This document shows, piece after piece, positions 1 to 7,611 of a stretch of 64,000 bases of DNA. The position numbers and the translations under genes were made by a program. Position 1 is the first letter of the stretch; every line of letters starts with the position of its first letter. Location of the stretch: contig CP073340.1 in assembly GCA_018141845.1 (NCBI GenBank), forward strand, positions 769,001 through 833,000, in the 5' to 3' direction. The DNA comes from Lachnospiraceae bacterium oral taxon 096 (GTDB lineage Bacteria; Bacillota; Clostridia; Lachnospirales; Lachnospiraceae). The notes under the pieces are model-generated. The model did not search any database. It was not told the origin of the DNA and saw nothing but the letters and a program-made list of their open reading frames with translations.

Positions 1-268
1 TTGCAAATTCCATCAATAAATTTTTCATCTCTGGCTGTAATAGAGGTTCCCCGCCAGTGAGGGTGACATTTTTTATTTGGCTTTGTAGTACAAAGTTTAC
101 AATTTCTTTGGTACTTTCATCGGTGTAGGGGCAATCCGCTTCATTGGCCCACATTGTGTCGCAGTAGCTACAGCGAAGATTACATCCCTGAAATCGGATA
201 AAGACGGCAAGTTCTCCAGCACGCCGTCCCTCGCCATTGATGCTGATAAACTTTTCAACAACTTTCAT
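1..268 (-). CDS. queE: QueE, 7-carboxy-7-deazaguanine synthase (partial, 3' end outside window)
   Basis: This is a radical-SAM enzyme that converts 6-carboxytetrahydropterin to 7-carboxy-7-deazaguanine in preQ0/queuosine synthesis. The first 89 residues are visible. They include an N-terminal strand with INGEG, the cluster motif CNLRCSYC (CX3CX2C, the short spacing used by QueE) followed by DT, and the SAM-binding TLTGGEPLLQ. The start ATG lies 10 nt after the queD stop, so the two genes are co-transcribed and both sit behind the preQ1 riboswitch. The rest of the gene runs off the left edge of the window. The identification is firm from the motifs and the queD neighbour. Confidence 0.93.
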   Translation of the reverse strand, partial: MKVVEKFISINGEGRRAGELAVFIRFQGCNLRCSYCDTMWANEADCPYTDESTKEIVNFVLQSQIKNVTLTGGEPLLQPEMKNLLMEFA

Positions 269-278
269 GGCTATTCCT

Positions 279-698
279 CTATTCCTCGTAGATGGCACAA
301 TTGGTTGGAGTTTCATAGACTTCGATGCGGTGCATAGGAAGCCCTTGATCCTTGAGTGCCATAAAGATGTAGCGAGCAAAGTTTTCTGCTGTTGGGCGAA
401 AATCAATTTCAATTAAATGAAAATCTTCGTCACGAAGTGCCTGCAGAGTATTTTCCTTTAGTGAACCTTTCTCATAGATGAGGGCGTGGTCGAAGGAATC
501 GCAGAGTGTGCGAACCGCAGCTTTAAAATCGCCAAAGTCAATGAGCATACCACGGGTTTGCTTTTGTGTGCTCAGGTCATCACACTTGATTTTGGCGACC
601 ACTCTCCAGTGGTGGCCGTGAATATTTTTGCACTTTCCATCATATCCATAGAGAAAGTGAGCGGCATCAAAATGATGTTCTGTCTTTAAATAATACAT
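279..698 (-). CDS. queD: QueD, 6-carboxy-5,6,7,8-tetrahydropterin synthase
   Basis: QueD makes 6-carboxytetrahydropterin from 7,8-dihydroneopterin triphosphate, the step before QueE. The zinc ligands are recognisable: the His of FDAAHF, and NIHGHHW. The DFGDF strand and the late PTAENFAR and VYETPTNCA segments are typical of the PTPS fold. About 139 residues is normal for the family. A longer reading exists upstream to 755, but it crosses the terminator hairpin. The start at 698 has GGAGAAGAAA directly in front and begins with MYYLKTEHHF, so it is preferred. Confidence 0.95.
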   Translation of the reverse strand: MYYLKTEHHFDAAHFLYGYDGKCKNIHGHHWRVVAKIKCDDLSTQKQTRGMLIDFGDFKAAVRTLCDSFDHALIYEKGSLKENTLQALRDEDFHLIEIDFRPTAENFARYIFMALKDQGLPMHRIEVYETPTNCAIYEE

Positions 699-722
699 TT
701 TCTTCTCCAAATTAAAATAAAA

Positions 723-806
723 ATCGTCCCACATCAAGTGGGACGATAACAACAAAGTTAAAGTCCCGGTTTTGTTTTTCGACAGGAGGGTACAAATGAA
801 CTGTCG
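723..806 (-). promoter_or_regulatory. preQ1-I-type riboswitch with transcription terminator
   Basis: Read on the minus strand, a 6-bp P1 stem (CGACAG/CTGTCG, 801-806 with 780-785) encloses a pyrimidine-rich loop starting TTC and containing TACCC. An A-rich tail follows (GAAAAACAAAACC). TTTG in the loop can pair with CAAA in the tail to give the H-type pseudoknot of class I preQ1 aptamers. Just downstream, GTCCCAC...GTGGGAC plus a T tract (723-747) is an intrinsic terminator. GGGAC at 763-767 can pair with the terminator's 5' arm as an antiterminator. Class assignment was made by eye. The location ahead of queD-queE fits feedback control by preQ1. Confidence 0.78.
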
Positions 807-814
807 TCAGTGCT

Positions 815-843
815 AGCATAGCATTCCGTTATGATTTTGGCAA
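815..843 (-). promoter_or_regulatory. Promoter for riboswitch-queDE
   Basis: On the minus strand, TTGCCA and TATGCT are separated by 17 nt. The predicted start is near 808, which puts the aptamer at the very 5' end of the RNA, as expected for preQ1-I leaders. Confidence 0.6.
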
Positions 844-879
844 GTGCACATATTGGCGAAAAGGCAAAACTTTAGGGTA

Positions 880-908
880 TTGACGCAACAAAGTTAGCGT
901 TGTAAGAT
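880..908 (+). promoter_or_regulatory. Sigma-A type promoter for the ABC transporter operon
   Basis: TTGACG (880-885) and TAAGAT (903-908) are separated by exactly 17 nt, about 50 bp ahead of the substrate-binding protein start. It is divergent from the queDE promoter. Confidence 0.6.
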
Positions 909-958
909 AGGAAAAGCAAATGTGCAAATATAATTTTATAGAAGGAATAGGAAAAGAG

Positions 959-1966
959 ATGAAAAAGAAAATCTTTGCAGCAGTGATTGCAGCATCTATG
1001 GTGCTTGGTCTAGTGGCCTGTGGTGGAAAAAATACAGCCACAAATTCTTCCAAAGAAACGACAGCGACCAGTGAAAAGTCAGCTTCAGAAAATGGGGACA
1101 AAACTTATAAAATTGGGGTGTTACAGCTTGTGCAACATACAGCACTTGATCAGGCCAATAAGGGATTTGTGGCCGCACTAGATGAGTCGGGGATAAAATA
1201 TCAAATCGACCAGCAAAATGCAGGTGGAGATCAGTCAGCTTGCCAGACCATTGCAACAAAGTTTGTCAATGACAAGGATGATTTATTGCTTGGCATTGCC
1301 ACACCAGCGGTTCAGGCATTAGCCGGTGCGACAGAGGATATTCCCATTGTTTTGACAGCGGTAACTGACCCAGCAGATGCAAAACTTGTGGCATCAAATG
1401 AAAAGCCAGGCGGAAATATTACAGGTACAAGCGATTTGACTCCAGTAAAGGAGCAAATTGAACTTATTAAAAAAATTCTTCCTAGTGCAAAGCGAGTAGG
1501 AATTTTGTATAGCTCTGCGGAGTCAAACTCCAAGTTGCAGGCAAAGCTTGCGATGGATGCGGCGAAGGAACAGGGCTTAGAGGCGACAGAATATACAGTA
1601 TCCAATTCAAACGAGATTCAATCGGTTGTGGAATCTATGGTGGGAAAGGTCGATGTTATTTACACTCCAACTGACAATATGATTGCAGCGGGAATGGCAA
1701 CCATTGCGATGGTGGCCACAGAGCACAAGATTCCAATTATTGGTGCAGAAAAAGGACATGTAGATGCGGGAGCTTTGGCAACCTATGGCATTGACTACTA
1801 TCAACTTGGTTATATGGCCGGTGAACAAGCTGTGGAGATTTTAAAGGATGGGAAGAATCCAAAGGATATGCCAATCGAATACCTTCCACTTGAAAAGTGC
1901 GAGTTGAGTGTCAATCAAGATGTGGCCAAGGAGCTTGGAATTGATGTCTCATCCATTCAAAAATAG
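959..1966 (+). CDS. ABC transporter substrate-binding lipoprotein (TrpX-like, ABC_sub_bind family)
   Basis: This is the extracellular binding component of an ABC importer of the TrpX/PF04392 family, several of whose members bind tryptophan or tyrosine. The actual ligand cannot be read from sequence. The N terminus MKKKIFAA is a signal peptide ending in the lipobox LVACGG. A Ser/Thr/Glu-rich linker follows, and then a two-lobed periplasmic-binding fold with typical segments (KIGVLQLVQH, LGIATPAVQALA, TGTSDLTPVKEQI, RVGILYSS, DVIYTPTDN, ATYGIDYYQLG). The start at 959 gives a clean signal peptide. An upstream in-frame ATG at 920 would bury it. The permease and ATPase genes follow directly. Confidence 0.9.
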   Translation: MKKKIFAAVIAASMVLGLVACGGKNTATNSSKETTATSEKSASENGDKTYKIGVLQLVQHTALDQANKGFVAALDESGIKYQIDQQNAGGDQSACQTIATKFVNDKDDLLLGIATPAVQALAGATEDIPIVLTAVTDPADAKLVASNEKPGGNITGTSDLTPVKEQIELIKKILPSAKRVGILYSSAESNSKLQAKLAMDAAKEQGLEATEYTVSNSNEIQSVVESMVGKVDVIYTPTDNMIAAGMATIAMVATEHKIPIIGAEKGHVDAGALATYGIDYYQLGYMAGEQAVEILKDGKNPKDMPIEYLPLEKCELSVNQDVAKELGIDVSSIQK

Positions 1967-1987
1967 GTTTAGGAAAGGAAGAAAGAA

Positions 1988-2902
1988 ATGCTCGGTGCAT
2001 TTTTAGGTGCAATATCCCAGGGTGTGTTGTGGGGAATTATGGTACTGGGTGTATATATTACATTTAAGTTACTCGATATTCCTGATATGACTGTTGATGG
2101 AAGTTTTACACTCGGTGGATTTATTTGTGCGATTTTAATTTCAGATGGAAAAATTAATCCAATATTGGTTTTGATTTGTGCAATTTTAGGTGGATTGATT
2201 GCGGGTGCTGTCACAGGAATTTTACATACAATATTTGAAATTCCAGCAATTTTGGCGGGAATTTTGACACAGATTTCTCTGTGGTCGATTAATTTGCGTA
2301 TTGCACATAAGCGAAGCAATATTACACTGCCAAAGTTGGGCAATATCTTTTCTGCAGTGGCTTCGATGACAGGAATGAAAAAGTCACAGGTGGCCTTAGT
2401 TCTTGGGATTATCATTGTTATTGTGATCATCGCACTACTTTATTGGTTCTTTGGAACAGAGATGGGCAGTGCACTCCGTGCAACGGGAAATAATGAGGCA
2501 ATGGTGCGAGCACTGGGCATCAATGCAAAGACAATGAAGTTAATTGCTTTGATGATTAGCAATGGCTTAGTTGCTCTTGCGGGTGCTTTGGTTTGTCAAA
2601 GTCAGGGATATGCGGATATCAATATGGGTACAGGAGCCATTGTCATTGGTCTTGCGGCCATTGTCATTGGTGAGGTGTTGCTTGGATGGGTCAAGCCATT
2701 CTATGCAAAGTTGGGTGCAGCAGTTATTGGATCTGTAGTCTACTTTATTATTCGTGCCATTGTACTGCAAATGGGACTGGATTCTGACTACATGAAGGTG
2801 CTCTCGGCCATTATTGTTGCAGTGGCATTGTCCTTCCCTGTGCTCAGCAAAAAATATCGTCAGAAAAAGGATTATGATCCAGCTGGGGAAGGAGGAGAGT
2901 AG
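1988..2902 (+). CDS. ABC transporter permease (TrpY-like)
   Basis: This is the membrane component of the importer. The protein has 304 residues and about eight to nine hydrophobic segments. It shows the BPD_transp_2-type organisation of this family, including DIPDMTVDGSFTLGG near the N terminus and the cytoplasmic coupling segment GSALRATGNNEAMVRALGI. It starts 21 nt after the binding-protein gene and its stop is followed at once by the ATPase ATG. Together with its neighbours it forms a complete three-gene importer. Confidence 0.9.
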   Translation: MLGAFLGAISQGVLWGIMVLGVYITFKLLDIPDMTVDGSFTLGGFICAILISDGKINPILVLICAILGGLIAGAVTGILHTIFEIPAILAGILTQISLWSINLRIAHKRSNITLPKLGNIFSAVASMTGMKKSQVALVLGIIIVIVIIALLYWFFGTEMGSALRATGNNEAMVRALGINAKTMKLIALMISNGLVALAGALVCQSQGYADINMGTGAIVIGLAAIVIGEVLLGWVKPFYAKLGAAVIGSVVYFIIRAIVLQMGLDSDYMKVLSAIIVAVALSFPVLSKKYRQKKDYDPAGEGGE

Positions 2903-3700
2903 ATGTTAACGATTAAAAATGTCAGTAAAACCTTTAATAAGGGCACAGTCAATGAAAAGAAGGCATTGCAACATTTAAATCTTCATCTTTTGCCAGGGGA
3001 TTTTGCGACGGTGATTGGTGGAAATGGAGCTGGAAAATCGACCATGCTCAATATGATTGCAGGTGTCTATCCGATAGATGCAGGGACGATTGAGATTGAT
3101 GGAGTCAATATTTCAAGGATGCCAGAGCATCAGAGGGCGAAGTATATTGGAAGAGTGTTTCAAGATCCAATGATGGGAACAGCGGCGGGGCTTGAAATTC
3201 AGGAAAACCTTGCACTTGCTTTTCGAAGGGGAAGAGCGAGGACACTTCACTGGGGATTGAAGCAATCGGAGAAGGAATACTACAAGGAGATGTTAGAAAA
3301 GCTAGGCCTTGGTCTTCATACAAGAATGACTTCAAAGGTTGGACTTTTATCTGGAGGTCAGCGACAGGCCCTCACTCTGCTCATGTCTACACTGGTAAAG
3401 CCAAAAATTTTATTGCTCGATGAGCACACGGCGGCACTGGACCCAAAGACAGCGAAGAAAGTGTTGGATTTGACCGAGGAATTTGTGAAGGAGCAAAATC
3501 TCACTGCACTCATGATTACCCACAATATGCATGATGCCATTGCTCTTGGCAATCGCTTGATTATGATGCATGAGGGACATATTATCTATGATGTGTCAGG
3601 AGAAGAAAAGAAAAAACTTCGAGTAGAAGATTTATTAAAGAAATTTGAAGAAGCCAGTGGCGGTCAGTTTTCAAATGATCGCATGCTACTTGCAAAATAG
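2903..3700 (+). CDS. ABC transporter ATP-binding protein (TrpZ-like)
   Basis: This is the ATPase of the same importer, 265 residues. It has Walker A GGNGAGKST, Q-loop VFQDP, signature LLSGGQRQAL, Walker B ILLLDEHTAALDPKT and H-loop MITHNMHDAI. Walker B reads DEH rather than the more common DEP, which is usual for this subfamily. The ATG follows the permease stop directly, implying translational coupling. Confidence 0.93.
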   Translation: MLTIKNVSKTFNKGTVNEKKALQHLNLHLLPGDFATVIGGNGAGKSTMLNMIAGVYPIDAGTIEIDGVNISRMPEHQRAKYIGRVFQDPMMGTAAGLEIQENLALAFRRGRARTLHWGLKQSEKEYYKEMLEKLGLGLHTRMTSKVGLLSGGQRQALTLLMSTLVKPKILLLDEHTAALDPKTAKKVLDLTEEFVKEQNLTALMITHNMHDAIALGNRLIMMHEGHIIYDVSGEEKKKLRVEDLLKKFEEASGGQFSNDRMLLAK

Positions 3701-3709
3701 GTTTTGATT

Positions 3710-3748
3710 AGGGGAGAGAATTCAAGAGATGTCTTGATTCTCTCCCCT
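3710..3748. terminator. Bidirectional hairpin between convergent genes
   Basis: A 17-bp inverted repeat (AGGGGAGAGAAT.CAAGA against TCTTGATTCTCTCCCCT, one bulged T) with a very short loop lies between the ABC ATPase (+) and the DUF296 gene (-). Neither side has a strong T tract, so its role as terminator for both genes is inferred from position and stem strength. Confidence 0.55.
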
Positions 3749-3754
3749 AGGTGG

Positions 3755-4180
3755 TTAGTTAAACTTATATAGATTCAATCCAATTTCTTCGGAAAATTCT
3801 CGGTCTACACAGCCATCAATTTTGTGAATGTAAAATTCACCCGTCAAGCTGATGAGACCATTGTTGAGATGTCCTGCATAGCAAAGATTTTTTGTCGTAT
3901 TGCCGACAACCATATGAATGTGTAGATAAGGTTTTCCGTCCATGGTACTAATATTTCCTGTGCAGGATGAAATTTCCATGTCACCAGTGTAGGTGGTGGA
4001 TTCATATTTTTTATCCACAGAATTAAATACACCCAAGGTAACTTTGTTTACAGCACCAATACCTATGACTGTGCCAAGTTTGATTTCTTCCTTTTCACAA
4101 AGTTGTGAGAGGGTGGCAAGAATTTCTTCACCTTTTGCAATTCTTACAATGTAGTCATTGCCAAATTTGTGATATTCCAT
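3755..4180 (-). CDS. PPC/DUF296-domain protein
   Basis: This 141-residue single-domain protein matches the DUF296 (plants-and-prokaryotes-conserved) family. The core is visible as GTVIGIGAVNKVTLGVF, then SCTGNISTMDGKPYLHIHMVVG and GHLNNGLISLTGEF. The HIHMVVG and GH residues are those that usually bind metal in bacterial members. Such proteins form trimers, and their cellular role is mostly unknown. Plant relatives carry AT-hooks, but none is present here. It is transcribed alone, towards the transporter operon. Confidence 0.85.
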   Translation of the reverse strand: MEYHKFGNDYIVRIAKGEEILATLSQLCEKEEIKLGTVIGIGAVNKVTLGVFNSVDKKYESTTYTGDMEISSCTGNISTMDGKPYLHIHMVVGNTTKNLCYAGHLNNGLISLTGEFYIHKIDGCVDREFSEEIGLNLYKFN

Positions 4181-4247
4181 AGTATAACCTCCAAGTCGAT
4201 GATTTGTTTGAAGTATAGCACAAATTTTATTTAAAAAGTAGAAAAGC

Positions 4248-4275
4248 TTGCATATAAAATCTGAAGCATTATAAT
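4248..4275 (+). promoter_or_regulatory. Promoter for the MscS gene
   Basis: TTGCAT and TATAAT are separated by 16 nt and end 28 bp before the mechanosensitive-channel start codon. Confidence 0.5.
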
Positions 4276-4303
4276 AAAAACAAAAAATGAAAGAGAAACG
4301 AAG

Positions 4304-5089
4304 ATGAAAGATATCTCAGTGATTATACAGGTTGTTGTGATTTTAGCAGTTACAGGATTGATTGTTGTGCTTGTCAATCACTTTTTTAACCGCTTTATTG
4401 CAAGGAGAGAGAAGCTGTATCAAAAGTTTATTAAGAGCATTTTGACCTTTATTATTATTGTCATCGGTGTATATGCCGCATTGTCACAATTTGAAATTGC
4501 CAGAACTATTAGTACTAGTTTATTGCAGAGTGGTTCTTTGATTATTGCGGTGGCCACTTTTGCTGCCCAGCAGGCCCTTGGCAATGTGATTTCGGGTTTT
4601 TTTATTTCTGCGACAAAACCATGTGAGATTGGACAAAAGGTAAAAATTATGTCCGGTGGAAATGTGATTGCCGAGGGAATTGTCAGGGATATGACTGTCC
4701 GACATATTTTTATAGAGCAATTTGATGGACAGAGCTATATTGTGCCCAATAGTCTTGCGGACAGTTCAGTTATTGTCAACACTAACCTTGTCGAGGATGT
4801 GGGAAATTATATTGAGATTGAAGTCGGCTATGATACCGATGTGGAAGAAGCGAGAAAGATTATTCAAAAGATTTGTGATGAAGATCCAAGAATTTTGCAC
4901 AATCAAAAGACCAAGGTCTTGGTGAGTGCAATTACGGCCAATGGTATGTTGCTTAAGTTTACGATTTGGTCAAAGAATTTAAATGATAGTTTTGAGGCAT
5001 GTAGTAATGTTCGCCAGAGGTTGGTTTCTGAATTTTTAAAGGCAGGGATTACCATTCCCTATCAGACATTTAGTGTGGAAAAGATATAA
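4304..5089 (+). CDS. Small-conductance mechanosensitive channel (MscS family)
   Basis: This membrane channel opens on hypo-osmotic shock. The protein has 261 residues. It has an N-terminal hydrophobic helix (VVVILAVTGLIVVLV), a second segment (FIKSILTFIIIVIGVYAALSQ), and the pore-lining Gly/Ala-rich helix SLIIAVATFAAQQALGNVISGFF that defines the family. The cytoplasmic beta domain follows, with VEDVGNYIEIEVGYDTD. It is shorter than E. coli MscS at the C terminus but complete in fold. It is monocistronic, with its own promoter and terminator. Confidence 0.92.
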   Translation: MKDISVIIQVVVILAVTGLIVVLVNHFFNRFIARREKLYQKFIKSILTFIIIVIGVYAALSQFEIARTISTSLLQSGSLIIAVATFAAQQALGNVISGFFISATKPCEIGQKVKIMSGGNVIAEGIVRDMTVRHIFIEQFDGQSYIVPNSLADSSVIVNTNLVEDVGNYIEIEVGYDTDVEEARKIIQKICDEDPRILHNQKTKVLVSAITANGMLLKFTIWSKNLNDSFEACSNVRQRLVSEFLKAGITIPYQTFSVEKI

Positions 5090-5090
5090 A

Positions 5091-5121
5091 AAGGCGCTGT
5101 CAAAGGGCAGCGTCTTTTTTG
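5091..5121 (+). terminator. Intrinsic terminator after the MscS gene
   Basis: GGCGCTG...CAGCGTC forms a stem followed by a TTTTTT run, directly after the stop codon. Confidence 0.75.
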
Positions 5122-5135
5122 TACAGCAGTATTAG

Positions 5136-5477
5136 CTAGTTCCAAGTTTTCCATATTTCTGGTTGGTAGCCGAGAGTGGATTGCTTTCCATTTCGCACAA
5201 CTGGAGTTTGGATGACCTGTGGATTTTCTAATACTTTTTCGAGTTTGTCCTCGTCGCAGATGTGTTGAATGAGTGCGAGTAAGTCCTTGTCCTTGCCATT
5301 CCAGTTAATCATATTTTGAAGACCACCATTGGCTTGAGCGACACTGTTGAATTCGCCTTTGCTCATTCCCTTTTCTTTCATGTCAATAAATTGATACTTG
5401 ATTCCTCTTTCTTTGAAAAAGCGTTCGGCCTTTTTGGTATCATTGCATTTTTTTGTTCCAAAAATTTGTATATTCAT
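5136..5477 (-). CDS. ArsC/Spx-like thioredoxin-fold protein
   Basis: This 113-residue protein belongs to the ArsC/Spx/YffB superfamily (PF03960). The N terminus IQIFGTKKCNDTKKAERFF carries the single catalytic-type cysteine of the CX(S/T)TKKA motif. The C-terminal half has the conserved cis-proline region (QTPVVRNGKQSTLGYQPE). It could be a glutathione-independent arsenate-reductase relative or a regulator of the Spx type, and sequence alone does not decide. The ATG at 5477 is preferred over a TTG one codon earlier because GAGG lies 9 nt upstream. The IS110 element starts close upstream and may have replaced its original promoter. Confidence 0.8.
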   Translation of the reverse strand: MNIQIFGTKKCNDTKKAERFFKERGIKYQFIDMKEKGMSKGEFNSVAQANGGLQNMINWNGKDKDLLALIQHICDEDKLEKVLENPQVIQTPVVRNGKQSTLGYQPEIWKTWN

Positions 5478-5544
5478 CAATAAAATCCTCGTATTATATA
5501 GTAGTAGTTTTTAGAGACCCTCTCCAAGGTCTTTATAACTATTA

Positions 5545-5660
5545 AGTCATAGTCTTTTCTTTACCTCTTCCGTAGGTTCGACTATGATATATAAGATACT
5601 GTGGATTGGTTATTTACTCCTACCACTTGATGGTTTTAGAAAGGCCCCAACCACAGTCTC
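5545..5660 (+). ncRNA. Candidate bridge RNA of IS110 #1
   Basis: Two strong hairpins lie in tandem in the noncoding end upstream of the transposase. The first has stem TCATAGTC/GACTATGA (5547-5554 with 5580-5587) around a 25-nt loop. The second has stem ACTGTGG.TTGG/CCAACCACAGT (5598-5609 with 5647-5657) around a 37-nt loop. IS110 bridge RNAs carry a target-binding loop and then a donor-binding loop in this order. The loop assignments here are inference. Confidence 0.55.
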
Positions 5661-5778
5661 TTTGCTCATTTGTTAATCAGTTAGATACCGCATGACGGTT
5701 TATTTAGAACGAGGCTACAATCGCAAGGAGTCCCTGTGGTTCTAAAACAGTATCAAATACATTTTAAAGGAGATTATT

Positions 5779-6954
5779 ATGATTTATGTAGGAATTGATG
5801 TCGCTAAGGATAAGCATGATTGCTTTATCACAAACTCTAATGGAGAAGTATTATTTAAAGCTTTTACCATTTCTAACAGTCAAGATGGTTTCAATGACCT
5901 TTACCAAAGAATAGAATCTGTTATGGAAGATATAACAAAAGTAAAAGTAGGACTGGAAGCTACCGGACACTATAATTACAATCTTTTAGGTTATCTCATT
6001 GATAAAGGTCTGACCACCTATGTCATCAATCCGTTACATACAAATCTGTACAGAAAAAGTCTAAGCCTTAGACTCACGAAAACGGATAAAGTAGATGCCC
6101 GCACGATTGCTTACATGCTCATGTCTGATGTGAACTTGAAGTCCTACTCAGATACATCTTACCACAACGAAGAATTAAAGTCATTAACTCGTTATCGTTT
6201 TGATAAGGTAAAAGAACGTGCCAAACTAAAAACTTCCGTTTCAAGACTGGTCTGTATCTTATTTCCTGAATTAGAAAAACTTGTACCAACACTTCATATG
6301 ACATCCATTTATGCATTGCTTTCTGAATTTCCCGGGGCTAAATATGTAGCTGGTGCACATCTTACCAGACTTACAAATCTTCTTTCAGATGCATCTAAAG
6401 GTCGATATGGTAAAGATACCGCCATAACTTTCAGGGAAGCTGCAAGGGCTTCTATCGGCTCAAATATGCCAGCCAAATCTCTTGAACTAAAACACACCAT
6501 CAAGTTGATACTGGAACTTGCTTCTGAGATTGATGAAATCGAAAATGAAATCAAAATTATCATGGATGAAATTAATTCTCCAATTCTCAGTATTCCAGGT
6601 ATCAACTATCGTATGGGCGCTATGATCATTGCCGAGATTGGCGACTTCAGTCGGTTTGATTCTCCTGATAAAATCTTGGCTTATTCCGGATTTTCACCAT
6701 CAACATATCAATCAGGGCAGCTTGACTCAGCATACTCCCACATGGAAAAACGAGGTTCCAAATACTTACGATATGCTCTGTACAATGCTGCCAAGTATGT
6801 TTGCCACTGGGATTCGACATTTGCCAGGTACCTTACCAAGAAACGAGCTGAAGGCAAGCATTATAATGTTGCAATATCTCATGCCGTCAAAAAACTGGTT
6901 CGAGTTATTTATCATCTTGTAAAATCGAATCAGCAATACATTAAAGTAGCTTAA
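5779..6954 (+). CDS. IS110-family transposase (DEDD recombinase)
   Basis: This RNA-guided recombinase has 391 residues. The N-terminal RuvC-like DEDD domain shows YVGIDVAKDKHDCFI, GLEATGHYNYNL, and KTDKVDARTIA. The C-terminal Transposase_20 domain shows SIPGINYRMGAMIIAEIGDFSRF and AYSGFSPSTYQSG, with the serine-bearing segment before HMEKRGSKYLRYALYNAA. All four acidic positions appear present and the frame is open throughout, so the gene looks intact. AAAGGAG lies 7 nt upstream of the start. Confidence 0.95.
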   Translation: MIYVGIDVAKDKHDCFITNSNGEVLFKAFTISNSQDGFNDLYQRIESVMEDITKVKVGLEATGHYNYNLLGYLIDKGLTTYVINPLHTNLYRKSLSLRLTKTDKVDARTIAYMLMSDVNLKSYSDTSYHNEELKSLTRYRFDKVKERAKLKTSVSRLVCILFPELEKLVPTLHMTSIYALLSEFPGAKYVAGAHLTRLTNLLSDASKGRYGKDTAITFREAARASIGSNMPAKSLELKHTIKLILELASEIDEIENEIKIIMDEINSPILSIPGINYRMGAMIIAEIGDFSRFDSPDKILAYSGFSPSTYQSGQLDSAYSHMEKRGSKYLRYALYNAAKYVCHWDSTFARYLTKKRAEGKHYNVAISHAVKKLVRVIYHLVKSNQQYIKVA

Positions 6955-7213
6955 TTAACTCTAATTCAATACTCCTTTTTCATGCACCTATCATGATGCT
7001 CTTTTTGTCATGCAGTTTTCAAAGTGCAAGGAGCTCTAACTGTATTCCGAATATATCTAAAATACATTTCTGTACTTTATTTAAAAAATATCATTTTAGG
7101 GCTTGACTTTTAATAGTTAGTCTTTCTGTATGATGTGTCACATTGTATTCTATTATTATAACAGATCTGCCTTGGGATTGAATATACCTAAAAATTGGGC
7201 TAAGATATTCTAG

Positions 7214-7333
7214 ATAAAATTAGGAAATGGTGTGGAGGGAGTAGTGTTAGAAACCCACAAGAATTGGGTAAATGGTGATCCTCTTCAAAGTATTCAGATG
7301 AGCTCAAAATTTATGAAGGAGCATTTTCGTTAG
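7214..7333 (+). pseudogene. Possible C-terminal gene remnant
   Basis: A short open stretch reads LETHKNWVNGDPLQSIQMSSKF and then a few residues to a stop. It is followed within 12 nt by a strong terminator, as the end of a real gene would be. An in-frame stop at 7211 closes it upstream. It may be the tail of a gene removed when IS110 #1 or the neighbouring island arrived. I do not recognise the family. The rest of 6980-7213 shows no gene. Confidence 0.3.
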
Positions 7334-7344
7334 GAAAATAAGAA

Positions 7345-7378
7345 AAGACGCTACAGGACTAAAAACTAGTAGCGTCTT
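7345..7378 (+). terminator. Intrinsic terminator
   Basis: AAGACGCTAC...GTAGCGTCTT forms a perfect 10-bp stem with a 14-nt loop. A-rich sequence before the stem and a T-rich end allow function on either strand. It sits just beyond the split tRNA-Arg 3' half. Confidence 0.65.
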
Positions 7379-7381
7379 TAA

Positions 7382-7423
7382 TGTTCCTGAGCGGAGTCGA
7401 ACCGCTGGCCTTTCGCTTAGGAG
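7382..7423 (-). pseudogene. 3' half of a split tRNA-Arg(CCU) gene
   Basis: On the minus strand the fragment begins at the anticodon loop CTCCTAA. It continues with the anticodon 3' stem GCGAA, a 5-nt variable loop, the T arm AGCGG-TTCGACT-CCGCT, and the acceptor strand CAGGAAC plus discriminator A. The missing 5' half lies 2.8 kb away at 10240-10279. Joined at the shared CTCCTAAG the two halves give a complete cloverleaf whose 7-bp acceptor stem pairs. Confidence 0.85.
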
Positions 7424-7611
7424 TTCGTCCTGGTACAGAAAACAGCTTGCATTCTATTTATAAATGATGACTACCATTACCTAACATTTTATAGTAATGA
7501 TTATTTGGTTTTCTTATTAGATTTATATTTATTATATCGTGCCTGTAGTCAACTGTCGATAACAAATTGACCGCAAATGCATTATTTTTTCTTGCTTTTA
7601 CACTGGATACC

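Larger units (their letters stand above)
5500..6980 (+). mobile_element. IS110-family insertion element #1 (approximate ends)
   Basis: One DEDD transposase gene is preceded by about 280 nt of noncoding sequence and followed by a short tail, which is the IS110-group layout. There are no terminal inverted repeats, as usual for the family, so the ends are approximate. The right end is guessed near 6976 from a 7-nt match (TACTCCT) between 6970-6976 and the second hairpin loop of the noncoding end. Confidence 0.7.

Noticed and set aside
829..1101. Minus-strand open frame across the ABC binding-protein start
   Set aside because: It overlaps a clear lipoprotein gene and both promoters, and its product has no domain. 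It is a shadow frame.
7080..7135. Outward promoter at the right of IS110 #1
   Set aside because: TTGACT and TATGAT are 20 nt apart, too far for a confident call, and no gene follows.
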